The notes under the pieces: generated by a model | Database searches by the model: none | Told to the model about the DNA's origin: nothing | What the model saw: only the letters and a program-made list of their open reading frames with translations | Assembly: GCA_964392615.1 (NCBI GenBank) | Contig: CAYMRB010000417.1 | Coordinates: 1-8,898, forward strand | Length of the DNA stretch: 8,898 bases | Origin: CAYMRB01 sp964392615 | GTDB taxonomy: Bacteria > Planctomycetota > UBA8108 | Direction of reading: 5' to 3' | Made by a program: the position numbers and the translations under genes | Shown here: one piece after another, positions 1-6,319 of the stretch | How positions within the stretch are numbered: the first letter of the stretch is position 1 | How the letters are laid out: each line of letters starts with the position of its first letter

Positions 1-594
1 CACCTCGCGCAGTGTGCAGAACGCCCGGTGCAGGCGCTGCTCGACCGCACCCTGGGTGCACTCGAGAACGGCGGCAATCTCCTTGTACGATAGCCCCTCG
101 CGTTCCTTGAGGACGACGACGGTGCGCAGGTGCGCCGGCAACGGCCGCAGGAGCTTGTCGAACAGCTCGTCGCCCTCGAAGCGCCCCGCGTGCGGATCCG
201 TGTCCGACGGCCCCTCGCCGACGACCTCGAGGCGCGCTTCCTGATGACGTGCACGCCGCGTCCTGTGTTTCAGGGCCGTGTTGACCGCGATGCGGTAGAG
301 CCACGTCGACAGGCTGGAGCGGTGGCGGAATCCGCCGATTCGCAGGTGCACGTTCACGAAGACCTCCTGCAGAGCGTCCTCGCTGCGCTGCCAGTCGCCG
401 AGGATCCCCTGGACGACGCGGAAGAGGCGCGCGTGGTGCTCGCGCACGAGGAACTCGAAGGCCTCCTCGTCGCCGGCGAGGATCCTGCGCACCAGCTCCT
501 GATCTTCCGTGCGTGCAGGCTGTTCCAAAGCGGTCCCATTATCGACAGGCCTCTCGGGACATCCAATATTCGCCCTCGCGGCGTGGACGCGCAC
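1..594 (-). CDS. ECF-family RNA polymerase sigma factor (3' end beyond window)
   Basis: Encodes an alternative sigma-70 subunit of the extracytoplasmic-function type, which directs RNA polymerase to a specific promoter set. I read 198 codons with no stop before the window edge, so the protein is nearly complete for this family. Region 2 spans about residues 42-115, with EEAFEFLVREHHARLF, the core-binding SEDALQEVFVNVH stretch and STWLYRIAVNTAL. Region 4 spans about 143-198: LRPLPAHLRTVVVLKEREGL, then the helix-turn-helix SYKEIAAVLECTQGAVEQRL. The start is GTG at 594-592, chosen because an AAGGAG lies 9 bases upstream; there is no in-frame ATG ahead of region 2, so ATG-only gene calling would miss it. 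It follows the large repeat-protein gene by 18 bases and shares its frame, so co-transcription and coupled translation are likely. No anti-sigma factor is visible, but one may lie beyond position 1. Family assignment is secure; the regulon is unknown. Confidence 0.93.
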   Translation of the reverse strand, partial: MRVHAARANIGCPERPVDNGTALEQPARTEDQELVRRILAGDEEAFEFLVREHHARLFRVVQGILGDWQRSEDALQEVFVNVHLRIGGFRHRSSLSTWLYRIAVNTALKHRTRRARHQEARLEVVGEGPSDTDPHAGRFEGDELFDKLLRPLPAHLRTVVVLKEREGLSYKEIAAVLECTQGAVEQRLHRAFCTLREV

Positions 595-603
595 GCCGCG
601 AAT

Positions 604-609
604 CTCCTT
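604..609 (-). promoter_or_regulatory. Shine-Dalgarno fixing the GTG start of the sigma factor
   Basis: AAGGAG on the minus strand, 9 bases before the GTG at 594-592. It lies in the 18-base gap after the TGA stop of the large repeat-protein gene, so ribosomes ending there are well placed to restart on the sigma factor. Confidence 0.75.
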
Positions 610-612
610 GCA

Positions 613-3600
613 TCACTCGGACTTCGGAACCACGTAATCGAATCGGTTCTCACCACTCTTGATCGTCACGTCGACAGGACCGGCCGCCCGAGCGCCGCCG
701 ACCTCGACTCGCATGCGGTAGGTTCCCGCTACGAAGCCGGTCGCGGTGTAGCGCCCGCGGACATCGGTCAACACGGTCTTGCGAAGTCCCCACTGGTCCT
801 CGAAGACCAGCGTCACCGCGTCCGGCGGGCTGCGATCGGCGAACCGCAACCTCCCGCTGAGCGTCTCGCCGGGATCGAGACGCAGATTCCGCGCCCGCAT
901 CGCGCTGTCAGAGCGCACGCGGACCTCTTCGCTGGTCGGTACGTACGCTTCGTGATAGATGACCAGCGCGTAGCGCCCATCCGCCACCTCGCGCAGCTGG
1001 AACTCGCCGGCATCGTCGGACAGGAGCTGGCTGCGAGACGAGCCACGGACCTTCGCGAGCAGCTCGAACGCCTGCTTGCGTGCCGCTTCGTCGTCTCGCC
1101 GACGCCCGCCGGCACGACGTTCTTCCATGCGTCGGCGCATCTCGGCGCGGCGGTCCTCGACCGATCCCGCTCCCTCGCCGCTTGCCGAGCTCTCTTCGGC
1201 GAGCGCCAGCAGATAGACCTCGGAGCCGGGAACGGGCTTCTGGCTCTTGGCGTCGAGGACGGTGCCGATCAACGCGATGCCCTCGTCCAGCCGTACGACG
1301 ATTTCCTGCGTCGCGGGGCCGCCGACGACGTCGACGGACACATCCTGCGAGATGAAGCCGGCCGCCAGGAATTCGAGGTCCCACGCGCCGGGCATCAGCT
1401 CGCTGATCGTGAAGCGCCCCTCCGCATCGCGAACGCGCTGCGGCCGGCCGCCTCCACTACCGCCACCGCGACCGCGATCGAATCCGCCGCGACCGCCGCG
1501 ATCGCCGCCCCGGTCGCCCCCGCGATCGCCGCTCTCGGCTGCCGCGGCGCCGTTTTCGCCAGTGCGCCGCTGGCGCGGGATGACCATGAACTCCTCGACG
1601 GGCAGGCCGGTCGTCGCCGACACGACGACGCCGCGGATCTCGCCGAGCGGCTCGAGGACGATGTCGAGGCTCGTGTCGGTCGCCACCTCCTCGAACTCGC
1701 GGCGCTGGTAGCCGCGACGCTCGGCGCGCACGGAGTAGACTCCGGGCCCGAGGCTGCCGATCCGGAAGCTGCCATCGTCGCCGGTACGCGCCCACTGCTC
1801 GTCGCGACCGCCCTCCTCGCTCTCGCGTCGTGCGCGCAAGACGGCGCCAGCGATCGGTGCGCCGGCGGGATCGCTCACGACGCCGGTAATGACGTTCTCG
1901 GCGAGGAGCTGCGCGGTCACGCGCGTCTCCCGGTCCTCTTCGACCGTCGCCTGTGACCGGAAGGGCTGGAAGCCGCGCTCGCTGATCGACACGCGGTAGA
2001 CGCCGCCGTCGATCCCGCCGAACACGGCGATCCCAACGGCGCTCGTCGCGCGGACGGACGGACGCCTGCCGCCGCCGCCGAAGCCGCTGAAGCCGCCGCG
2101 ACCGCCGCGACCGAAGCCACCGCGGCCGCGACCGCCGTCGCCACCGTCGGTCCTCTCCTCGCCTTCGGGCGGTACGTACGTCGCGAAGACGCGGACGCCG
2201 GAGCGCGGCTTGCCCTCCGGGTCGAGCACGGCGACGGTGAGTCGACCGCCGGCCGTCAACGTCAGCTCGATTCCCTCGAGCGCCTCGCCCGCCTCGATCG
2301 GGAACGCGTCGGAGTCGAGGTCCTTGAAGTCCGAGTGCTCGACCGAGAGCTGCAGCGACGGCCCGGGGTTGACCTCGGTGAGCTCGAAGTCTCCATTCGC
2401 GTCGGAGCGGGTCGAATCCGCGCGTCGCCAGCGGTCGCGCTCGCGACGGAAACGTCGCTCGCGGGCCTGCCGGTCGTCGCCGCCCTCGGAGTCCTCTGTC
2501 TCGCGCATCGCAACCACGCGCACTCGAGCGCGTGCCACCGGCTCGCCGGACTCATCGACCACGCGTCCGCGGATGCGTGCGGTCGGATCGAGACGCACAT
2601 CGAGGCGCTGCACGTCGGGCTCCTCCTGTAGCTCGACGTCGTCGAGAACAGCGAGACTGAAGCCCGACGCGCGCACGCGAAGCTCGCCGATGTCGCCGGG
2701 GAAGAGGCCGCCGATCTCGAACTGCCCCTCGTCGTCGACACGCGCCGCGCGGCGATCCTCACGCCAGCGCAGAGTGACCTCGGCCGTGGAGACGGGCTTG
2801 TCGTCAGCCGACGACAGCACCTGGCCGCGCAGGGTCAGACCGCGGTCGAGCGCGACGTCGACCTGCGCCGACTTCTCCTCTTGCAGATCGATGCCGCCGA
2901 CGCGGCGCGGTACGAATTCGTCGGCCTGCACGCTGAGCGCGTAAACGGCGTTGTTGAGCGAATCGAAGACGAAGCGACCGTCGCGGTCAGTCTCGACGAC
3001 AGACGATGACCGGTACAGGGAGACCGGTTCGCGTTCGCGTTCGGCTTCGCGGCGCGCCTGGCGCTCGAGATCTTCGAGGCTCTGCGGCTCGTCGTCGTTA
3101 CCGCCGCGGTCGCCCCGATCGCGTCCGCCGGGGCCGCGTCCGCCGGGACCGCGGCCGCCCCGGTCGCGGCCGTCGTCGCGCCCGATCGCGACGAAAGCGC
3201 CGGCCACGGGTTGACCGTCGGGATCCGTGACTCGGCCGCGAATCCGACGACCCGCTTCCAGCTCGATCTCGACGGTGACGCTCTCGTCGTCCTCCGAGAG
3301 TTCGGCGTTTTCGTCCTCCGGCACGAACGCCGCCTTCTGGGCGAAGACGGAGAACGATCCGGCCGGCAGCGCGTTGAAGGCGAACGCCCCATCGGCGGCG
3401 GAGAGCACGACGCGCTCCGGAGCCAAGGCGAGGCGTCGAATGCTCCCCGACATGCCGAAGCCGCGCCCGCCGCGCCCGCCGCGCCCGAACCCGCCGAACG
3501 AGCTCGCATAGAGAGCGACCTCCGCACCGCCGACGGGAGAGCCCTTCTCGTCGACGACCTTGCCGAGGAGTTGGCGGCCGGTCTCGAGAACGAGTTCGAC

Positions 3601-4449
3601 GCCCTCGGAGCCCGAGGACTGGCGGCGCTGCGTCGCGGGAGCGTAATTGTCGGCGGTCGCGTCAACGCGGAACTCGCCGGGGTAGACGTTCAAGAGGAAC
3701 TCGCCCTCGCCGTCGGTGCGCGTCTGGTCGACGACGCCTCGATCGCGGCTGCGAAAGAACGGGCCGAAGCCTCCGCTGCTCTCTGCCGATGCGGTGACGA
3801 GGGCATTCACGGCGGGGCGTCCGTTCGGCAGGAGCACGGTGCCGCTGATGGAGTCACCGCGGCCGAGGTGGAAATCGAGCTCGGAGCCGTTCGCCTCCCA
3901 CTTCCAGCTCTCGCTCTCTGGAGCGAATCCTTCGGCACTCGCGAGGACCGAGTAGTGGCCGGGCGTAAACGCCGTGAGAGAGAACGCATAGCGCCCGTCG
4001 CCGTCGGTAACCGTCTCGCCGAGAGGCGCGAGCGACGAACGTCGTCCGGATGCGAGCGACTGGGCGAGAAGGCGACGGCGGGCCTCCTCGAGCCGATCAG
4101 CGTCGCTCATGCCGAAGATGTCGCTGTTGACGCGCACCGAGACGCGGGCGTCGGCGAGCGGACGGCCGTCGAGGTCGTAGACGATGCCCGACAGGGTCGC
4201 ACCCGATCTCGCGGCCGCCGCGGCCGGGGCGCTGTCGGCGTCGGCGGCGTCGGCGGCGGCGTCCGCATCGTCGGCCGTCGCCGAGGACTTCGAGGCGTCC
4301 AGGGCACTCGAGCCATCGCCGGCTCCAGCGAGATCGACGCCATCGATGTCGAGCGCTGGGTCGGAGCCGAGGCCGTTCAACAGGAACCAGAGGATGGCAG
4401 CGAAAACGACCGCCGACAGGCCGACGGGGACGAGGAGCTTCTTGTTCAT
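613..4449 (-). CDS. Membrane-anchored giant protein with about 11 carboxypeptidase-regulatory-like repeats
   Basis: A 1278-aa extracytoplasmic protein. Residues 1-4 are basic, 5-27 are a single hydrophobic segment (signal anchor or uncleaved signal peptide), and 28-82 are an Ala/Asp/Ser-rich linker. The rest is about eleven carboxypeptidase-regulatory-like/CNA-B-like beta-sandwich repeats, starting near residues 84, 199, 292, 402, 537, 624, 735, 851, 937, 1058 and 1195. Each opens with a pattern like I-x-G-x-V-x-D-x-x-G-x-P-V-x-G-A-x-V, and most continue with T-D-x-D-G-x-F, a P-G-x-Y turn and a G-F/Y segment. Arg/Gly-rich inserts lie at about 319-332, 425-450, 769-796 and 974-1002; highly charged inserts lie near 653-678 and 1100-1126. 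Such domains are usually structural or carbohydrate/protein-binding; no catalytic domain is seen, so it is not a peptidase. The ATG has AAGG 9 bases upstream (4459-4462). An ECF sigma gene follows at once. Only about four residues face the cytoplasm, so it cannot be a classical anti-sigma factor. The exact function is unknown. Confidence 0.9.
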   Translation of the reverse strand: MNKKLLVPVGLSAVVFAAILWFLLNGLGSDPALDIDGVDLAGAGDGSSALDASKSSATADDADAAADAADADSAPAAAAARSGATLSGIVYDLDGRPLADARVSVRVNSDIFGMSDADRLEEARRRLLAQSLASGRRSSLAPLGETVTDGDGRYAFSLTAFTPGHYSVLASAEGFAPESESWKWEANGSELDFHLGRGDSISGTVLLPNGRPAVNALVTASAESSGGFGPFFRSRDRGVVDQTRTDGEGEFLLNVYPGEFRVDATADNYAPATQRRQSSGSEGVELVLETGRQLLGKVVDEKGSPVGGAEVALYASSFGGFGRGGRGGRGFGMSGSIRRLALAPERVVLSAADGAFAFNALPAGSFSVFAQKAAFVPEDENAELSEDDESVTVEIELEAGRRIRGRVTDPDGQPVAGAFVAIGRDDGRDRGGRGPGGRGPGGRDRGDRGGNDDEPQSLEDLERQARREAEREREPVSLYRSSSVVETDRDGRFVFDSLNNAVYALSVQADEFVPRRVGGIDLQEEKSAQVDVALDRGLTLRGQVLSSADDKPVSTAEVTLRWREDRRAARVDDEGQFEIGGLFPGDIGELRVRASGFSLAVLDDVELQEEPDVQRLDVRLDPTARIRGRVVDESGEPVARARVRVVAMRETEDSEGGDDRQARERRFRRERDRWRRADSTRSDANGDFELTEVNPGPSLQLSVEHSDFKDLDSDAFPIEAGEALEGIELTLTAGGRLTVAVLDPEGKPRSGVRVFATYVPPEGEERTDGGDGGRGRGGFGRGGRGGFSGFGGGGRRPSVRATSAVGIAVFGGIDGGVYRVSISERGFQPFRSQATVEEDRETRVTAQLLAENVITGVVSDPAGAPIAGAVLRARRESEEGGRDEQWARTGDDGSFRIGSLGPGVYSVRAERRGYQRREFEEVATDTSLDIVLEPLGEIRGVVVSATTGLPVEEFMVIPRQRRTGENGAAAAESGDRGGDRGGDRGGRGGFDRGRGGGSGGGRPQRVRDAEGRFTISELMPGAWDLEFLAAGFISQDVSVDVVGGPATQEIVVRLDEGIALIGTVLDAKSQKPVPGSEVYLLALAEESSASGEGAGSVEDRRAEMRRRMEERRAGGRRRDDEAARKQAFELLAKVRGSSRSQLLSDDAGEFQLREVADGRYALVIYHEAYVPTSEEVRVRSDSAMRARNLRLDPGETLSGRLRFADRSPPDAVTLVFEDQWGLRKTVLTDVRGRYTATGFVAGTYRMRVEVGGARAAGPVDVTIKSGENRFDYVVPKSE
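664..4200 (-). repeat. Eleven diverged domain repeats within the large surface protein
   Basis: Protein-level tandem repeats of roughly 85-135 residues with a recurring opening pattern (for example RIRGRVTDPDGQPVAGA near residue 402 and RIRGRVVDESGEPVARA near 624). Most length variation comes from inserts between the second predicted strand and the T-D-x-D-G segment. The copies differ widely in sequence, so this is an old domain expansion and not a recent DNA duplication. The repeat at about 1195 is the most degenerate, and boundaries are approximate. Confidence 0.75.
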
Positions 4450-4511
4450 GGTCGCACGCCTTGCAAGAGACCCGCGGCCTCGAGCAGTCCATTGCTACAA
4501 GGCCGACGAGG

Positions 4512-4571
4512 CGGTTCGAACTCGTGCGGGCGTCCCAAGTCGGGCGCCCTCGCAGCATTGGAGTCGAACCG
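4512..4571. repeat. Imperfect inverted repeat, possible structured leader
   Basis: The left arm (4512-4523, CGGTTCGAACTC) pairs with the right arm (4561-4571, GAGTCGAACCG): 11 base pairs with one bulged A at 4520. Inside, GGGCG (4528-4532) pairs with CGCCC (4545-4549), so the whole 60 bases could fold as a two-part hairpin. It ends 63 bases before the start codon of the large minus-strand gene, a reasonable place for a leader element or an operator. There is no T-run, so it is not an intrinsic terminator. The T-arm-like GGTTCGA strings do not belong to a tRNA. Confidence 0.5.
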
Positions 4572-4658
4572 GAGGGAACCGCTTAGCGAATTCCCGCGGG
4601 TGAGCGAAAGCCCGGTGGTCGACGCTCGCCATGAGGATTTTCGGCCCTTCGGCCTCGC

Positions 4659-4687
4659 TTGCGCGCCTCCTGGGCGTATGGTACAAA
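4659..4687 (+). promoter_or_regulatory. Weak sigma-70-like promoter candidate for the lipoprotein gene
   Basis: TTGCGC (4659-4664), a 17-base spacer, and TACAAA (4682-4687). Each box matches four of six consensus bases. It would give a leader of roughly 135 bases before the lipoprotein ATG. The spacing is ideal but the boxes are poor, so this is only a candidate. Confidence 0.25.
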
Positions 4688-4831
4688 GTGCGAACTGGTC
4701 AATATCTACGACAAGTCGGGCACGTGTTCTCGAGAGCCGCGGCGGCAGTGTCGATCCTTGTCGCTCACGGGCTCGAGACGGACGGGTCGTGTCTTGGAAA
4801 GCGCAGTGTCAGGATTGGTAGGTACCGAGTC

Positions 4832-5647
4832 ATGACGCGAAGCACGGTCGTACTCCTCGCCGCGTTGTCGTCGCCTTGGTGGTGTGTGGGCTGTCAGATG
4901 GCCCCGGACGAAAGCGCTGACGGAAACGGAGGCACGGAGGCGGCCGCCGGGACCGCAGCCGACACCGCTCCGGTCGGGGACGGCACGACCGCCCCAGCCG
5001 GAGACGAGACCGCGGACGCGGCAGACGCGACCGCCCCGGCGGGAGACGCGACCGCCCCGGCGGGAGACGCGACCGCGGACGCGGCAGACGCGACCGCTCC
5101 GGCGGGAGACGCGACCGCTCCGGCGGGAGACGCGACCGCGGACGCGGCAGACGCGACCGCCCCGGCGGGAGACGCGACGGCCGGGACGGCGGTCAAAAAC
5201 GCAAACGGCACGACACCGGCGGGCTTCGACGGTGGTGCGGCGGTGGCGCCCGAGAAGCCCCCGTCGGAGGCGGAAGAGCTGCGCGGCGCCGGCTGGGTCC
5301 TGCTGCCGATCGGTGGAGCGCGGATCGAGCGTCTCGAGGCGGGCGCGACAGCGTCGCAGAAGATCGAGGTCGAGACCACCGCCCCACCGGGTTGGGAGCT
5401 CCGACTCGCTGCGAAGGCCGTCGAGGACGATGTCGCCGCGGAGTTCGAAGTGCTCGGCCGTCCGGGCGCAGCGGCAGACGCCGGCGCGACGGCCGAAAAG
5501 CGGGTCGTGACGCTCGAGCCGGGCCTCGATTCGCGGACCGTGATGGTTCTCCTCCACGGCAGCGACGGCGCTTTCCAGCAGCTGGAGATCCCGGAGCCGG
5601 AGCCGAAGGAGGCTCCCGCCCCGAATGCGGGCGACGAGAAGGAGTAG
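4832..5647 (+). CDS. Putative lipoprotein with Ala/Thr/Pro/Asp heptapeptide repeats
   Basis: A 271-aa exported protein of unrecognised family. Residues 1-20 form a signal peptide (one Arg, then VVLLAALSS) ending in C-V-G before Cys21. This is an acceptable though atypical lipobox, because position -3 is Cys rather than Leu, so lipidation at Cys21 is likely but not certain. Residues 22-140 are a low-complexity Ala/Thr/Gly/Pro/Asp linker holding nine 7-residue repeats at 52-114. Residues about 150-255 look like one compact beta-rich domain (WVLLPIGGARIERL, KIEVETTAPPGWELRL, VVTLEPGLDSRTVMVLL), and the tail is Pro/Glu-rich. The ATG at 4832 is chosen because it places the signal peptide at the N-terminus and has GGTAGGT about 8 bases upstream; the longer frame from 4631 would bury the signal peptide. 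The layout suggests a domain held away from the membrane on a flexible tether. It is transcribed divergently from the large surface protein. Function unknown. Confidence 0.75.
   Translation: MTRSTVVLLAALSSPWWCVGCQMAPDESADGNGGTEAAAGTAADTAPVGDGTTAPAGDETADAADATAPAGDATAPAGDATADAADATAPAGDATAPAGDATADAADATAPAGDATAGTAVKNANGTTPAGFDGGAAVAPEKPPSEAEELRGAGWVLLPIGGARIERLEAGATASQKIEVETTAPPGWELRLAAKAVEDDVAAEFEVLGRPGAAADAGATAEKRVVTLEPGLDSRTVMVLLHGSDGAFQQLEIPEPEPKEAPAPNAGDEKE
4985..5173 (+). repeat. Nine 21-bp tandem repeats (63-bp higher-order unit) in the lipoprotein gene
   Basis: Nine 21-bp units occur in the order A-B-A-A-B-A-A-B-A. Type A encodes ATAPAGD and type B encodes ATADAAD (the first two units are variants, TTAPAGD and ETADAAD). 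The unit A-A-B is 63 bp, at 5027-5089 and 5090-5152. These two copies differ only at the third base of a proline-preceding Ala codon (GCC in the first copy, GCT in both A units of the second). This points to recent expansion followed by silent drift. Length variation between strains is expected and stays in frame. Confidence 0.92.
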
Positions 5648-5713
5648 TCAGGCTTCGAATGCGGCTCCGTCAAGCGACCCCCGACGAAAACGCCTTCGAT
5701 GCCCCGGATGGGG

Positions 5714-5741
5714 TTGACAGACGATTCCCGTCTTCTATATT
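5714..5741 (+). promoter_or_regulatory. Sigma-70-type promoter for tRNA-Asn
   Basis: A perfect -35 TTGACA (5714-5719), a 16-base spacer, and a -10 TATATT (5736-5741, five of six consensus bases). Transcription would start near 5748, about 22 bases before the mature tRNA 5' end. It is an AT-rich patch in otherwise very GC-rich DNA, which supports a real housekeeping promoter. Confidence 0.8.
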
Positions 5742-5769
5742 TGGTCAGCCCTGATGAAGAGACAACCGT

Positions 5770-5845
5770 TCCCCGGTAGCTCAATTGGTAGAGTAGGTGG
5801 CTGTTAACCACTTGGTTCCTGGTTCGAGTCCAGGCCGGGGAGCCA
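5770..5845 (+). tRNA. tRNA-Asn (anticodon GTT), CCA encoded
   Basis: A full cloverleaf can be drawn. The acceptor TCCCCGG (5770-5776) pairs with CCGGGGA (5835-5841). The D stem is GCTC/GAG with a TGGTA loop. The anticodon stem ggtgg (5796-5800) pairs with ccact (5808-5812) around loop CTGTTAA, with anticodon GTT at 5803-5805. The variable loop has five bases, and the T stem CCTGG/CCAGG encloses TTCGAGT. The discriminator is G5842, and the CCA at 5843-5845 is encoded in the DNA. It delivers asparagine to AAC/AAU codons. It has its own promoter upstream and lies between two plus-strand protein genes. Confidence 0.97.
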
Positions 5846-5863
5846 TGAAGTTCCCGAAAAGCG

Positions 5864-5916
5864 AGCCCGCCGAAAAGCGTCGGTCGACCGAAAACGACCG
5901 GGCTGGCGGCTTTCTT
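5864..5916 (+). terminator. Possible terminator after tRNA-Asn
   Basis: An outer stem AGCCC (5864-5868) / GGGCT (5900-5904) encloses an inner stem GGTCG (5882-5886) / CGACC (5895-5899), followed a few bases later by TTTCTT (5911-5916). The stem is interrupted and the T-run is imperfect, so this is a tentative call. The rest of 5917-6034, the gap before the RRM gene, shows no convincing promoter. Confidence 0.3.
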
Positions 5917-6034
5917 CACTTTCCTGGCCGGTCACTTTCTGGTAGCGTTCGGCCACTGCCTTGGTCCGGTTCTGAGCCTCGAGCATCGATACTCAGCGCC
6001 GATCTTCACCCCCAGTTTGGAGCGCAGAGTCACG

Positions 6035-6319
6035 ATGGCTCAGAAGCTTTACGTCGGTAACCTCCCCTTCAGTGCGACCGAGAGCGAGGTCGAGGAACTG
6101 TTCGCGCAGTACGGTGCGGTGCAGTCCGTGGCCCTGATCACCGATCGCGAAACCGGCCGTCCGCGAGGCTTCGGCTTCGTCGAGATGGAAGATGGCTCGC
6201 AGGCGATCGAGTCGCTGAACGGCTACGAGATGGGCGGACGCCGCCTGAACGTCAACGAAGCCCGCAGCCGCGGTGGCGGCGGTGGCGGCGGTGGCGGCGG
6301 CGGTGGCGGCCGCTGGTGA
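6035..6319 (+). CDS. Single-RRM RNA-binding protein with polyglycine tail
   Basis: A 94-aa cytoplasmic RNA-binding protein of the bacterial RRM type, also known from cyanobacterial Rbp proteins. One RNA recognition motif spans residues about 4-76: RNP2 is LYVGNL (5-10) and RNP1 is RGFGFVEM (44-51), both with the aromatic residues (Tyr6, Phe46, Phe48) that stack on RNA bases. Residues 77-94 are a short Arg/Ser segment, thirteen consecutive glycines and a terminal Arg-Trp. The ATG at 6035 is preferred because MAQKLYVGNL is the usual family N-terminus and GGAG lies upstream at 6019-6022; an in-frame TTG at 6017 is possible but weaker. Family members bind single-stranded RNA and are often induced by cold or other stress; the target here is unknown. 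It is monocistronic, following tRNA-Asn and closed by a strong terminator. Confidence 0.95.
   Translation: MAQKLYVGNLPFSATESEVEELFAQYGAVQSVALITDRETGRPRGFGFVEMEDGSQAIESLNGYEMGGRRLNVNEARSRGGGGGGGGGGGGGRW
6272..6310 (+). repeat. GGTGGCGGC microsatellite encoding the polyglycine tail
   Basis: Three perfect 9-bp units at 6272-6298, one extra GGC, then a fourth unit at 6302-6310, all encoding glycine. The array is prone to slippage in 3-base steps that keep the frame, and its closely spaced GG pairs could form two-layer G-quadruplexes on the coding strand or mRNA. Confidence 0.85.

Larger units (their letters stand above)
4450..4831. other. Divergent intergenic region between the large surface protein and the lipoprotein
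   Basis: These 382 bases separate two divergently transcribed genes for exported proteins, so promoters for both should lie here. I see a long imperfect inverted repeat (4512-4571), one weak plus-strand promoter candidate (4659-4687), and a minus-strand TTGACC at 4701-4706 without a convincing -10 partner. A GGAACC at 4575-4580 resembles an ECF -35 element but has no matching -10. Open frames here, including an in-frame 67-codon upstream extension of the lipoprotein from 4631, look non-coding. Confidence 0.7.

Noticed and set aside
539..613. 24-codon mini-ORF whose ATG overlaps the TGA of the repeat-protein gene (TGATG)
   Set aside because: It overlaps the sigma factor start in another frame and ends at once. 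The sigma GTG with AAGGAG is the better explanation of the junction; a coupling peptide is possible but unsupported.
354..656. 100-codon minus-strand ORF with an ATG
   Set aside because: It is the wrong frame of the sigma factor; the sigma-70 motifs are read only in the neighbouring frame.
130..1956. 608-codon open frame on the plus strand
   Set aside because: It lies antisense to the sigma factor and the repeat protein. Its Arg/Ala/Leu/Asp-rich composition is what high-GC codon use produces on the opposite strand, and no domain is recognisable.
4513..4570. GGTTCGA-type strings resembling tRNA T-arms in the intergenic region
   Set aside because: No acceptor, D or anticodon stems can be paired around them. 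They form the inverted repeat described above.
3211..4821. 536-codon open frame on the plus strand
   Set aside because: It is antisense to the N-terminal half of the repeat protein, has no recognisable domain, and runs through the intergenic region without its own start signal.
4631..4831. 67-codon N-terminal extension of the lipoprotein
   Set aside because: It would place the hydrophobic signal peptide and lipobox in the middle of the protein. The extension looks non-coding.
4894..5919. 341-codon minus-strand frame across the lipoprotein and tRNA
   Set aside because: Part of it is the reverse translation of the tRNA-Asn gene, and the rest is antisense to the lipoprotein repeats.
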